A stretch of DNA of 64,000 nt, taken from NCBI GenBank assembly GCA_916700875.1, contig CAKAKS010000180.1:62001-126000 (forward strand), written 5' to 3'. How positions within the stretch are numbered: the stretch's first letter is position 1; every line of letters starts with the position of its first letter. Positions 35,328 through 47,810 of this stretch are shown one piece after another. Below the pieces are notes generated by a model. That model was given only the letters and a program-made list of their open reading frames with translations. It had not been told where the DNA came from and did not search any database. This stretch comes from Sebastes aleutianus. Its lineage: Eukaryota > Chordata > Actinopteri > Perciformes > Sebastidae. The position numbers and the translations under genes are program-made.

Positions 35328-37277
35328 ATGAGATAAACTCACCGTTTAATCCATTCCTTACACTTTTGCTCTTGTATTTGTTTTTGAAAAGGTTACACTA
35401 CAGAGCTTTTTAATTAATTAATCAATCAATTGTGTCACTTTTACATTAAATTTGATTTAGGTGTAACTGCCAGCGATCATGGCTTTGCAGGTATTGCATG
35501 TTGCCACAGGTTCGTCGACACAGGGATGTAATTACATGTAATTACATGTAATTACATGTAATTACAGTCTGGATGGCATGTAAACAAGGTTTAACTATAG
35601 CCCCACACACACACACTACTTCAGAAAACCAATGTTTGACAGGCCTGTCATGTCTCGTTAGTCATCAATGGAGTGGACAATTGCTGTTTGGAGGAGGGGG
35701 TCAGCAAACGGTCAATTAGGGCGGGTATTGAATGAGTGAATGAACCATTCTGGCAGAATTTTAATCAATCTACACTGTCAACTTCATTCTTTTGCAGATG
35801 TTTGAGGGACGGGAAAAAAAACAAATGTTTTCGAATGGGGTCAGACGGATTTGAGTGGGCCGCTTAAATAAATTCTATATGGAAGTAATTACACAGATAG
35901 AGCCGGGTCCATATGTTTCACAATGCTCATTAAAAAAGTGCTGACTGCCAATATCACTCAGCTCTACTGAGTGTGTAATAGTTGGAGACAGAGTTATTTA
36001 GAGTGGAAAAAGTCACAACAGAGAAAGAAAAGGCAACCAGAGAAATGTCCTTTGCGAGAAAATAATTCCAACATCTTTGAATCCCCATCTCCGTCCCGCT
36101 CGCCCTGCTATGAGGACGCATCAACAACAACAAAACATCAATGATAGAACATCATGAAATATTAAAAACAAATTGAATATCTAACTTTTATCCATTACTT
36201 AATTACCCCTGAGAGGTTGGTACATACATATGCTCAAACTGAAAGCATGCTGCGTTGTATACGACACGTTTATCAAGCATCAATATGGAGCATGAGGCAA
36301 AAACAGTTCTCCCCAAGGCAAGAGGGAAGTGAATGATGTTCAGCAAATCAGAAATGATGCTCTACTCTTTGGTAAGTTGGTGTGAGTGTGTTTGTGTATG
36401 TGAGTGAAAGAGAGACAGTGAGAAAGAGTAAGTGTGTTTGTGATGATGGGATGAAGATGGCCACAGTGGAAGGTGTGTGTTTGCGTTTTTTTATTTGTTA
36501 TGCCTTTAGAGACTTCGGAAAGCAATACGAAATATTTAAAACTTGAATTTTGCAAATAGAAGCAGAAAGGAAGCGGCAGGAGGCGAGTAATAACTGTGCA
36601 GCACAGTTGGAAAGAGCAAAAGGATCTAACAACCTAGTGTCCGTGCAGCACGATATGGCTTGATCAGGGTACACGCAGAAAAACGCAGATACACAAATGC
36701 AAACTCAGCTGCACACCTCAAATCTAAGGCTAAAAATCCCTAAGCAGGGTATTTTGTACAGTTGTCTCGTCTACTGTATACGGACCCAGAGAGCCAGGGG
36801 ACCATATCTCAAAAAGTACCTGATTCTGCATTTATTCTGTATTAAAAACAACACCCAGCATGTTGTGAGCTTTTTCACAGCTGTATAGAATAGAAGAAGT
36901 AATTGTCAGAGACACACACACAACACTGCTCAGTGATGCAGCCCCAACAAATATCAGGCCAAGATCATGTTGAGTGAGTGGTTCACTCTACGGTGAGAGC
37001 AGATTATGAGTGCTAATCGTTTACAATGCAATCTGGTATAAAAATGGAATTACGCTATCTTGGTATTTACTGCATAAACAAAGAGATCTAATCCATCAAA
37101 GAAGTCTCAAATCCTCGTCTTAATGTCGTTATCTCAAGACTGAGTTTGTTATTGATGTGAGATTTATGATACAATTCAGCTGTTACTGGATATGACATAA
37201 AGAATTGTGCAACATTGTGTCACATTGTATTTTTAAGTCACACAATTTAAGATGTGTTTTTTAAAAATGGCACTTTT
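35328..37277. other. Non-coding stretch with a small palindromic tandem repeat
   Basis: Apart from the ATGTAATTAC array at 35527-35566, no repeat or coding signal could be identified. Confidence 0.45.
35527..35566. repeat. 10-bp tandem repeat ATGTAATTAC, four copies
   Basis: Four consecutive units. Each contains the palindrome GTAATTAC, so every unit presents an ATTA/TAAT homeodomain-type core on both strands. Confidence 0.8.
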
Positions 37278-37612
37278 GTTTATGTGCTAATAAACAATGT
37301 TGCACTGTTGTTTATGTACTAATAAACAACGTTGCACTGTTGTTTATGTACAAATTAACAATGTTGCACTGTTGTTTATGTACTAATAAACAACGTTGCA
37401 CTGTTGTTTATGTACAAATTAACAATGTTGCACTGTTGTTTATGTACTAATAAACAACGTTGCACTGTTGTTTATGTACAAATTAACAATGTTGCACTGT
37501 TGTTTATGTACTAATAAACAATGTTGCACTGTTGTTTCTGTACAAGTTAACAATGTTGCACTGTTTTTTATATACTCATACACAATATTGGACCGTTGTT
37601 TCTGTGTACTGC
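37278..37612 (+). repeat. 32-bp minisatellite with 64-bp alternating order
   Basis: GTTTATGT-phase units start at 37278, 37310, 37342, 37374, 37406, 37438, 37470, 37502, 37534, 37566 and 37598, exactly 32 bases apart. From 37310 to 37501 two variants alternate: A (tactaataaacaacg) and B (tacaaattaacaatg), a 64-bp higher-order unit repeated three times. Units at both edges are more diverged. In A, ttgtttat and ataaacaa form a perfect 8-bp inverted repeat; in B this is broken. Confidence 0.95.
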
Positions 37613-38139
37613 AAATTAAATTGTTTAATAACTAGTTTACATGATAATATTGCACAACATAAACACAATAAATGCCAACAAATAAACTGCGCATTGTACT
37701 TTACTTTAAAATATACTCCGAACAGTTTGTTTTTGTCACTGTACTTCTAATGCAACAGTTTCCTAAACTTACAGAGAAAAAATTATAGAGGCAGGAATAA
37801 AAGACAATTTGGCTCAACCTTCTATTTTTATGACCGTTTTGCAATCTGACTTTTTGAAATGTGGATTACTTAAAAGCTTAAATCCACAACTTATATTGGT
37901 TAAAAATTTGTCATCTGAGCGGTTTAGGGCTGTTAGATATTAACACTGCCATTTTTATAAATCAACTTGTTGTCTATTCACCCTTTTGCTTGAGTAAACA
38001 AGTATTGTGTTTGGATAATGTTGGTGTTAGGTTTGCTTACTAGAGTAGTGGTATGGAATATCGATATTTTTCAAGGTATTGTATCAAAGTCAGAAATTTC
38101 AGTATCGTGACAACACTATTGCTAACCTTGTTCAACAAC

Positions 38140-38270
38140 ATGACCAAGAGTCTACAGACATTCTAACTGCTCTGTGAGGCTGTATTTAGACACAGCAGTA
38201 CATTGAGCTAAATGCTAATATAAGTATGCAAACATGCTCACAAAGATATTGCCTTTGTCATTCCTTAAGC
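38140..38270. repeat. Fragment of the ggatggattgccatgaaat repeat family
   Basis: ctgctctgtgaggctgtattta and attgagctaaatgctaat parallel gctctgtgaggctgtaggca and gagctaaatgcttatg at 25780-25820. Confidence 0.45.
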
Positions 38271-40071
38271 CATGCTGCTAGTGTGGCTAAAAATAACATT
38301 GCATGACATAACTTTACAAAAGTTGTAGCCCTATTACTAAATCATACTGTAGTTTGTTAATAAGCCATATTTTGTACATCATACGGATGGATTTATGCTG
38401 GCCAGCAATGTGGGTTCGCTGAATAGTAGCCACATAAATGAAAAGCATGATGCTAGAGTCTCTGCCATTGTTGTTGTAGTTCAAGCAATTGAGTTACCTC
38501 TCTCTTGTGACAATACACGGAAACATACAGATTTAATCTTTAAAAAGCTTCAGCTTTAGTCGACACAGTTGTAGTGATCCCAGCTAATCTCAAGAATGCG
38601 CAGATCTACAATCTGTCCAGAACCTCCTCTGCATTTCATTTAATTTCTCAGTATAACTCCTCACTCTGAACTAACACATTGCACATTAGAGAGCCGCATA
38701 CGGAAAGTGTTTGGGGTGTACAAGTGCCATGCAGAGTTTGTTGTGGTTGTCATTGACAAACGTCTGCTTGCATGACTCGAGCTGTCAGTCGGGGGTGCAC
38801 AAGGTAAGCCTCTCCCATCTGTTGCCATACTAGCAGGTGGCCCGGATAATGATGTGGCGTAGCAAGGCTCAGACAGGGCACCAGTCAACAGAGACAGGCT
38901 GTGGGATTACGTCAGTTATTCCTTTGTGGACTATGAAAATGAAAGTGAGAGGACAATATGTGCTTCTCGATGAATGGCCTTGCCTTGGTCAATGCGCTGT
39001 TCAAGCTACTTGACCTCAAGCAAGCCACTCATCCTAGAGATGCTGCCCTAAGACTGACCCTGAGCTCTGATGTCTCTGTAGAGGTGGATAAGAACACTTG
39101 ACTTATCGTGTCTTGTGCCGTATAAACCAGTGCATTATTACACTGCACTAATCCGACACAAATTATTCCATATGCGAAAGTAATTAACATTTCAACACCA
39201 TCACCATCAAATCATCTGTTTCAAGCATTTACGGACTGTAACAAATCTCTAATTTGTTTGTACATGGACCTGGCTTTTTACCGTAAGATCTTCCCTGATC
39301 ACTTCCAACTTTTGCACAACATAAACAAGCCAACTGGCAACAATCAAGGAGGTTGATATGTTGTTAAAAAAGAACTCTGTAGAAAGAGCAACAGCAACAA
39401 ACTATTAAGTTTCTTTTAAAAGCTTTCCATCAACGTTGCTGCCAATTTTTTCAGTGTCTGCTGCTAATCTTACCTCACCCTGATAAAAAAGCCCCCCGCA
39501 ATTCATGCTCTTAATGGCATCTTGTTTATATATAACACGCACATGAATTTCTTGTTAAGACAGACTTCGATTCAGTCGCTGCCAGCAATAAAAGGCTTCA
39601 CTTTATTTTTCTAACCAATTTTCTATCAAAGCTGGTCAAAAGTTGACTGTTATGAGCACAAAGACAGCAAAGACATGTATTATAGACCATAAGCAGTAAG
39701 ATAATGATGATTAAAGTATAAAAAATGGCAGCACCATCAGAACCACTGTCTTTTCATACACCTCCAGGCAGATGGATTCAGCACCTTGGACAGCGACACA
39801 GACACCAAAACAGCTTAACTGAGGTGCTGAACAAAGACATTCAGCATGAACAAACTCCAAGATAGTTCAAGAAAATGAAGGGATTCTTTCACGACGTGAG
39901 AAGTGACACACAAAGAAAGAAACTAAATGTTTTATTTACCTAATTCATGTGCACTCATTTCATTTCAGCTCAGTGTGAGAGTCTTTGCTGCATTTTGTTG
40001 CTCATTTACTGTCGCGCTAGTTTTTCTCCTCTCCTTTGATATCTGTGTTTCACCGAGAGCAGGGCTTTGCG

Positions 40072-40083
40072 CACACACACACA

Positions 40084-40118
<35 letters not shown>
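40072..40118. repeat. (CA)n microsatellite
   Basis: Interrupted once by caaaca near 40085. Probably polymorphic in length. Confidence 0.9.
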
Positions 40119-40120
<2 letters not shown>

Positions 40121-40336
40121 TCATTGGCACTTTTGGCTTTTGTGTCAAACCATGCTGTGTTGAATTAAGTTTTTATTGGCAGTTTTAGCGCACCGAATTG
40201 TGCCGAGTTGCGCCCCTTCTCCAGAGTCGGGCCAAAGAACGCCAGACCTGCCTATAAACGGGTTGCGGTGACGTCTAGCGTGTATTGCGAGCAAGACTCG
40301 ACTCATGAAAGACGTTTTTAAAAGTCTAAAAGTCTC

Positions 40337-40622
40337 TGTGCTGCAACAGTAATCGATTAGTTGTCAACTATCAAATTAAATCGCTAACTGTTTTGATAAT
40401 CGATTAATCGGTTTGGGTATTTAAAAAAAAAATGACAGTAAACTGAATATCTTCGAGTTGTGTGAAAAACAAGACATTTGACGACGTCATCTTGGGCTTT
40501 TGGGAACCACTGATCAACTTTCTTCACCATTTTGGGACATGTTATAGACCAAACAACTAATCGAGAAAATAAGTAATCGACACGTTAATCAACAATGAAA
40601 ATAATTGTTAGTTGGAGTCCTA
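40337..40622 (-). mobile_element. hAT-like non-autonomous element (TAGGGCTGCAACTAACG family), full length
   Basis: Read on the minus strand it runs taggactccaactaacaatt, attttcattgttgattaacg, caaaatggtgaagaaagttg, aaatgtcttgtttttcacac, cagtttactgtcat, and ends gattagttgtcaactatc-type sequence then gttgcagcaca. Both ends contain CAAC(T) inverted termini. Flanks aaagtctc and ttcagctc do not give a convincing 8-bp duplication. Length is about 286 bp. Confidence 0.75.
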
Positions 40623-41564
40623 TTCAGCTCTCAGTCATTGTGTAGCTTCTAACCAAATCTCGAAGTTGAGTTTCTCTTCTGCGTCCCTGTTTGTGCTTTC
40701 AAATATCTCCTCTATTTTACGGTTTCATGTTCAGCTGACTTTATTTGTGGGACTTTTATTGGGACGAATTTATAGGAAATTAAATGAGTTTATCACCAAA
40801 TTAGTTTTTCTAGCAGCTATTCTTCAATAAAAACAAATCTACTAATAATGACAAAATTCTCCTGCTTCTTAAACTAAATAAAACATTTAAAAAAATCCTC
40901 TGGATCATCTGGAAAATGCACCGTCACAAAGCTGAAAACAGGGCATGTTTTTCTGAGCTCGAGAAAAGTTGACTTTTTAGAGAGACATGGTTCTCACAGT
41001 GCTGCTACCAACATATGATGATCATGTAGAATATGATGCATTGCCGTAGATTAAACTACCCAACTGTATATGAAGTAAACATTAGCACAACCTTAAAAAT
41101 CTACAGCAGTAAAATGCAACACACACATTAATGCGGCATATTAATCCAAAAGCATCATATTGGCAACATTTTACTGCATAATGAGTACATTTGCTGATAA
41201 TACTCTAGTACCACTGTGGGACACACACACACACACACACACGCACCATGTCTTTGCCACTTGATGCTCTTAGAGGATATCTTATAAGGATTGAGTTTGA
41301 CATGTCTCAGACCCTGTGTTCCCCTCTTCAACACTCGCCACACGTGTGCACTCATACACACACACACACACACACAGAGTTTATCCCATGGGGATTATGA
41401 CATGGAAAGTCCTGACATGACACACAGACAGCAGCATGCATGGGGACACAAAAACACACTCAAACACACACATCCTATAGGGATTAGGATATTGACGACC
41501 TCAGACTTGACATTATATGTGACTCTGTGTGTTACCAGGGTACCACTGACTCCCTGGTGAACAC

Positions 41565-41604
<40 letters not shown>

Positions 41605-43100
41605 GTGAAACTGGCCCTCTCTGTCAAATCCTATTAAAGAAGAAGAAATGGTTGTAGGTTCTAATCCCCCCCGCTCAAACCTGAGCTGCACTGCATGACA
41701 GACACACAGATAAACTGGCAGCAGGCAGAGAGAGAGACAGACAGATCCAGCAGACAGACAAAAATACAGATGGATAAATGTGGAGTTCACACTCTGTGGT
41801 ATACTGCTTTTGAACAAAAATGTTTTTAAGTAAAAAACTAAAGCATCACTTCCAAAAAGGAAACCGTGTGTTTCCTGCTGACAGCATCAATTTGAACACT
41901 ACTTACTCCGGAAACCTGCTCCTAGTTATCAAAGCCATTTCCTCAAAAAGGAAAAAAGGAAGCAATTTCTAGAAACAAAAGCAATGCTGCCTTGTTGCCA
42001 GTGATGGATGATGGTTACATATTGACAAGGGTGTCTGTTACTGGAGAAGAATATAGGTTGTATTTACAGAGTAACTGCTTTTGCTGAGCTGGAGACTTTT
42101 ATGAGCACACCAAAATTTGTAATAAAACTGAAAATGTGTTTTTGTTTTCATCCCCCCTTTGTTGGGTTTAGTTTAGTTTTCCTACTAAAAAATTAACTGC
42201 TCATCAATTCTTGTTCTGAAGTAGATGAGAACACATTTTACCAAAGTACACTTTTAAGCCAATTGAGTTTGAGAATCAGATCACGCCACAAAAGCCTTTA
42301 ACGTAATACAAGATTTCCTCTCCGAGGCTCTAAACTTGAGTTAAATGGGTTAATTAGGGATAATTCTCATCAGAATCTTGATTTGACCAAATTAAAACCC
42401 AATTAGGCAGACTTAAACAGATCTGGAAGATAAGAAAGATAATCTTTCATCAGCGCTTCCCCCCCCCTTTTTATTTTCCTCGAAGGCACTGTAGCACACA
42501 TTAGAGGGCTTCATAGAGAGACTCTTCTCTTAGGATAGAGAGATGGATGGAGGGCTAAATTATTAAATGGATGTATGTATTAATGATTGAGGGATGTGTT
42601 TGTGGACAGCAAAAGCCTGCTCAGTGATAAATGTGCTGTGCGCTTCTCCCCTATAGCTAGTATAGAAGTGATTAAGATAGTTCGGTGTAATAATAAAAAA
42701 TCCTGGTTGATTTATTACTGTGTAGAGGGTTAAAGTCACATAGTGATCCTAAAATGTATTAAGGTAAAACTTGTATGTAAATAGTGTAACATTATGTTAC
42801 ATATATAGGTTATAAACATAAAGTCCTGATCATATCTTTAGCTACACTACTTTAGAAAAAGACCCATTAAATGCTGGATAATTGAGCGACGAGTACAATA
42901 TATACATCGCTGTGTCTGTCTTTATTTACATATGTGTATTGAGACATGTGGATGTGTATATGTCTTTATATGCACATGTGAATATACTGTATATATGTAT
43001 ACTTTTGTGATTATTGGTTAAAGTCCCTTTGTTTTCATATATTTAATTTACCACCTTTTCTACCTTCATTTTATTTTCATTTTTAATTATTATTTAGTAC

Positions 43101-43135
<35 letters not shown>

Positions 43136-43211
43136 TTTACAGTTTTAAGTATTATTTATCTATTCGTTCGATTATTTGTTGTTATCTTCTCCACTTTGTT
43201 TACTTTTTTTT
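40623..43211. other. Non-coding stretch rich in CA microsatellites
   Basis: CA tracts lie at 41221-41242, 41356-41376 and 41565-41604. An (ATT)n tract spans about 43102-43134. Cys/Val/His/Thr-rich frames over these tracts are artefacts. Confidence 0.55.
41221..41604. repeat. Cluster of (CA)n microsatellites
   Basis: Three separate CA tracts within about 380 bases (41221-41242, 41356-41376, 41565-41604), separated by moderately CA-rich sequence such as caaaaacacactcaaacac. Confidence 0.85.
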
Positions 43212-43605
43212 ATTCCAAATCACAGCATGGCTTTTTCTGTGGTGTTCCTCAAGGTCTTGGTGTCTTTATGTGGCATTTTGGAGTGATTATTGATCATTTT
43301 TATTAATTCTCTAGTGGAAAAAATGGTTAAATTTAGCACCAAATCTTTGGAACAAATGGTATCAACCCAAAAATTGCTGCAACAATTTATGAGAGCATGG
43401 GCATGTCCATCACAAACTTATATCATCATATGTCCTAATACACTTTTACAATTTATTTTAATGAATTAATACATTTTTATTTCGTATGAATGACTAGAAC
43501 ACCTTGACACACAGTGCTGAGCTGCATCTCAAATGAATCTTCAGGTTCCCAGATGATGTAAACCACTTCTATGTGACTATGTACTGTTGACTTCTTATCT
43601 ACCCC
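43212..43605 (+). mobile_element. Fragment of the piggyBac-like family at 45435
   Basis: attccaaatcacagcatggc, ctcaaggtcttggtgtcttta, tgtggcattttggagtgatta and atgatgtaaaccacttctatg align in order with 46078-46320 of the full copy. It is a right-hand fragment with an extra internal stretch (about 43310-43540), so the two copies differ by an internal deletion or insertion. Confidence 0.75.
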
Positions 43606-43688
43606 TGAACATCCCCGTCCCCCACCACTACCGCTCTAAAAAAAAAGAGGACGGAATGGAAAGAGGTTTACCACAACAGTGTTGGCAT

Positions 43689-43723
<35 letters not shown>

Positions 43724-43995
43724 ACATAGTCCCACCGTGCCAGCTGTCCCTTTCACACAGACGTCAGCTCGGCTCTGGGACTACCTCCGCTGTCAGCTCA
43801 GCTGTGGAACAACTCTGCCCCCCAAGTCTGTACCTTTCATACAGAACAGCCAGGCGGAATAATGGCGCAGAAGTCCCGCCTTGGATAGGCTGTGTGAAAG
43901 GAGCTATTGTAAACTGCATATGTGCCGTGCTAGTATGGGAAGATTGACGGACGTATACTGTGGTAATAAACCGCCGGCGCCTAAACTCCAACACT
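43606..43995. repeat. Putative interspersed repeat with inverted cctttcacacag arms
   Basis: ccctttcacacagacgtc near 43748 is inverted as ggctgtgtgaaaggagc near 43888, and acctttcatacagaacagc near 43831 is a third related block. A (TG)n microsatellite at 43692-43722 lies on its left. Short overlapping frames on both strands are not recognised proteins. Confidence 0.4.
43692..43722. repeat. (TG)n microsatellite
   Basis: About fifteen uninterrupted TG units. Confidence 0.9.
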
Positions 43996-45430
43996 TTTAG
44001 TTGCCTCCATCCTAAAGCAGTGATGCTTGATTGATGGCTGGAGTGAAGGAGTGCCCACTGGCCATATACAAGATATCAATCATTGGTGTGGGACTGGTAT
44101 GTTTCACAGAGGGACAGTGAGTGATGATTCGACCCCCTGAACTACTTAAAATCATTCATCTGTCAGATGGGAAAGAGAGGGGAGGGAAGCAAAAAGGCAA
44201 GGGATAGAAGATGAAGACCAAGACAGGAAGAAGAGAAGCAGCTTATTACAAAAAGTCCACATTAAAACTGCTCCTCTGATGGAAAAGAATAGCAAGCTCA
44301 CACTCTTGATATGTGGACCGTAAGGCGGATCGGAATCAATGGAAGTTACCCTAATTGATTGATTGCTGGAGTGAAGGGGTCAGTCAGGCTGATCAGTTGT
44401 TAGTGTGAGGCCAGTTTGTCATCATCAGGGCACGATAAGCGATGTTGTGACCTGTGAAACGCTCATTATTCATCTGTCAGAGAGATTGTCAGATGACGTG
44501 AAAGATGAAGTCAGACAGTAGACAGACATTACAAAGCACATTTTTGCAAATGTGGCGCCCAAAAACTGGTAACCATCCACTTTGGTACTAATAGATTTAA
44601 TCAATTATTTAACTCATAGAATCACATAAAGATTGATGGTGATACAAAAAGGAGTTTGGAGACGGGAGGCAGACAGACAAATAGAGAGACAGGCAAGTGG
44701 GTAAACAGACGAGACGGACAAAGTGACACTATTTCTTTCCACCGTTTTCACTCTCTTTCGATATTTCCTTCTCCACCGGCTCCCGCTCTCCCTCTTCGTG
44801 GCTGAGGGCTATGATTATAGTCAGTGATGGGGTTCAGGAGGGCTTTGTCTTGTGCAGTCTGTATAATATGCTTCTTATGAGATATTACTAGTAAATAATT
44901 CATACACTCAAGTCACACAAACAGGCACACAAGCACATTTAAGCATTAGTATGCACACACCGTCCTGTAGTTACACGCACACACACCCGTGCGCATGCAT
45001 ATATATCCAGATACGCTGAACCAACGGCGGGGCACAAACTAGTTTTCCAGTTAAAGGGATAATTCAGCCGTTTTTTCAAAGCAATTATGCATGGAACAGC
45101 CTACTGGCAAAACTGCAATCTAAGCTTTATATTTTGTGGTTTTAGCCATTTCACTGTCTTAAGGTATTTTGCATTTTACTGCGTCATGCCTCAGAGTGAA
45201 GGAAAGTGCAGAAACCTGTAAAACCATGCAGGAAAGTGATGTTTATATATGGGTCTTTAAACATGTGCATATGGAAATGAGAGTCCAAGGTACATTTATA
45301 TCATATTAACTGCATGGGGCATTTGCATACACAGGCAATTTCATTTTTGTGAGTTTATGCACAAAACAAATGTGACAAAATGAATATCCAGGGGCAGAAA
45401 AAAAAAATAAATAAAAAGACTAGAGTCCAT
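43996..45430. other. Non-coding stretch with a diverged local duplication
   Basis: Blocks near 44020-44200 and 44350-44510 resemble each other (see findings). No gene was seen. Confidence 0.45.
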
Positions 45431-45434
45431 TTAA

Positions 45435-46384
45435 CCCTGTGAGAGCCATGAAGACAATGGTATCATGTGAAACTACACAACTTCAGGCATCCATTGGTAC
45501 CAACCATAGTTTGTCAGGGGGCTAAATAACTCTACAAAGTTAGGCTAAAGTTTGGTGAGGAAAAACTGGCATGGCCATTTTCAAAGGGGTCCCTTGACCC
45601 TTAAGATATCTGAATGGTCCAATGGGTTTTGAATGCAGCATAATGTGTTATTTCTACCTATTCTAAAAATGGTGTATTCATTGTGAATATTTCTGCATAC
45701 TAGGGTCCCTAAACAGTTTTGGAATTACAAAAATTGGGTATCACTATAAAGCTGAGACTCTTGTGGATCCAATGAGCCCAACTGTATTAATGTGTGATGA
45801 TGTTAGTCCCCATAGTAGCCATTTCATATAGTGAGACCATTTTTTGAAACTTGACCTCACTGTATGAAATGACCTGTGGTGACCTCTAGGATAATCACAG
45901 CCTCATGAGACTTTACAGCCACAAACTACAAACCTAGGAAATTCAGAGGATGGATGGTTTTCCTACGTAGATTGACAATAAGGGTGGTTTCTGAGCAGTT
46001 TCCAGAACAGAAGTGCTCGCCATCCAATCGCCGAAAAATGCGATTCTTGTGGAAATCTCCAAATGTCAAAAGTTTTTGATACCAAATCACAGCATGGCAT
46101 TTTTGATTGTGTCTCTCAAGGTCTTGGTGTCTTAATGTGGTATTTTGGAGGGATAATTGATCATATTTATCAATTTTATTGATTTAACAACAAATGGTAT
46201 CAACCCCAAAAATAGGTACCTGACTAAAACACAACGTCTATTACAGATTACTCAAATTATTGTTCAGGTTCCCAGCTTTCAGATGATGTACACCACTTCT
46301 ATGTGACATCTACTGTTGACCTGCTATCTCCCCCTAAAGACCCCCCAAAAAAGACAAAAATGGGTCTATGTGGGTCTCTAAGGG
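45435..46384 (-). mobile_element. piggyBac-like non-autonomous element with TTAA duplications
   Basis: Flanked by TTAA at 45431-45434 and 46385-46388. The left end is ccctgtgagagccatgaagac; the right end read inverted is cccttagagacccacatagac, so the inverted ends agree at about 14 of 21 positions. TTAA target duplications and CCC-starting ends are the mark of the piggyBac superfamily. The 950-bp body has the shared module near its left end (45450-45620) with a degraded DR1 (cccttgacccttaag), and a right half shared with 43212-43605. No transposase is encoded. Confidence 0.8.
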
Positions 46385-46388
46385 TTAA

Positions 46389-47802
46389 CTTATATCTGAC
46401 TTTCTTTTTTGATACGAGTTACTGAATGTGCTTATTTGATATCTACGCTGTTTAATTCTAATGAGGGGAGATTTTTTGACACTGCAGGGGTTCATGGCCT
46501 TACCAGTTCTCAGACTGGATGGTAATTAAAGGACTTTTTCACAGGATCTTACAGTAAGTGTGATTCATTTAAATTCAGAGGAGGAAACCTTTCACTTCAA
46601 GCCCCAGCAGGTCATCACCTGAGCATAGGTGGCATTTTAGAAAGAAGAGACAAGGGACATTAATTCCCTTCTTTTTCTCTCCGGCCCTCTGTCTCTGACT
46701 GTCACTTTTTTCTTGCAAATAGAAAGGAAGAGATCCTTTCGTTTGTTTCAGAGTTTATTTATTACTTTCGTTGCTTTATCACTGCACACAGAAAGTGGAC
46801 AAATAAGAATGTGGATGATGCGTGACAAAGGCCATAAGCTGAATCAGACCAACAACATCATCATGATTGTGTAGCTGCCGATGCCATCATCTGTGACTTT
46901 AAATCTGCACAAAAATGTAATTTTTCTGTCAGGCTCAGCGACAGACGCTGGGGGTATAGAAGTGACAAAAAGTAAAATGATGTTATTTTCTTTTAGTGCT
47001 GGTTTCCTCTCATGCAAATTTGTGAAGAAGAAGAAGAAGATCACCTGTTAATAACCCACTGAATTATGGCTAAAATCAGAATTGCCCCAGTAATCCAGTA
47101 AATTAGCTACTGTATATGATATGCCCGAGTTATTCCAGTCGCTCCAGTTACACATGTTCATAAAAAAAAGACAAACCTTTGATAATTTGTTTGTTGTGGA
47201 AAGATTGAATGGTAGGTTACACATACAACCCGGTGTATTACTTCCTGACTTGCTTGCCTGTGACAGCAATTTGATTTGTTATTGAACAAATTGTTGAGCA
47301 CGACATATTTCATTTTTTTTGTCTCTGACAGTTTGCTTCAGGCAACACATTTGGTGTTGTCGTCAATTCTCCTGAGCATTCGTTTGGCATATCAGCCACG
47401 AGACCCACTTTTATTAGAACGTGTTTCAAGTTGTGAACGCTGCTATCAAGGACACATCCTACCTGTCATGGCTGTGGGCGTGTGCAGACCACCGATACCT
47501 AATCTGCACACATGACCCAGGGATATTTCAGTAGTAAGGAGTCTAAAGAAAGAATATACCTACTTTTTGGGAACCTGGTCAACTAACATGATATAGGACA
47601 CATTCACTAGCAGAGATATCAAAAACCTCAGTGTGGCCTGGAGAGATAATCAGCTCCTGTAATGCTGTTTAACACAGGAACTCAAAGGTAATGAAAGTAA
47701 GAAAGTGAGCGCAAAGTAGCAAAGTAAGAGTGATTTCACACCTGAAAAGTTTGGTTATTTTTAAAACAAACAATGGTGCGTTTGCCCGTTTAGTTTGGTT
47801 CA
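46389..47802. other. Non-coding stretch, no recognised gene
   Basis: No nameable repeat beyond short poly-A/T runs and (GAA)n at 47027-47039. Confidence 0.45.
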
Positions 47803-47810
47803 TTTATTAT

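Larger units (their letters stand above)
37613..40336. other. Non-coding stretch with one old repeat fragment and a CA microsatellite
   Basis: 38140-38270 resembles the gagctaaatgctaat part of the repeat at 25680. (CA)n with one interruption spans 40072-40118. A 75-codon minus frame at 38661-38888 has no recognised domain. Confidence 0.5.

Noticed and set aside
35036..35342. Four overlapping 66-80 codon frames on both strands
   Set aside because: They fall in the GC-rich part of an inverted-repeat element and contradict one another; no domain is seen.
37278..37612. CRISPR-like array
   Set aside because: Units are 32 bp and directly adjacent with no unique spacers. The context is a vertebrate genome, so this is a minisatellite.
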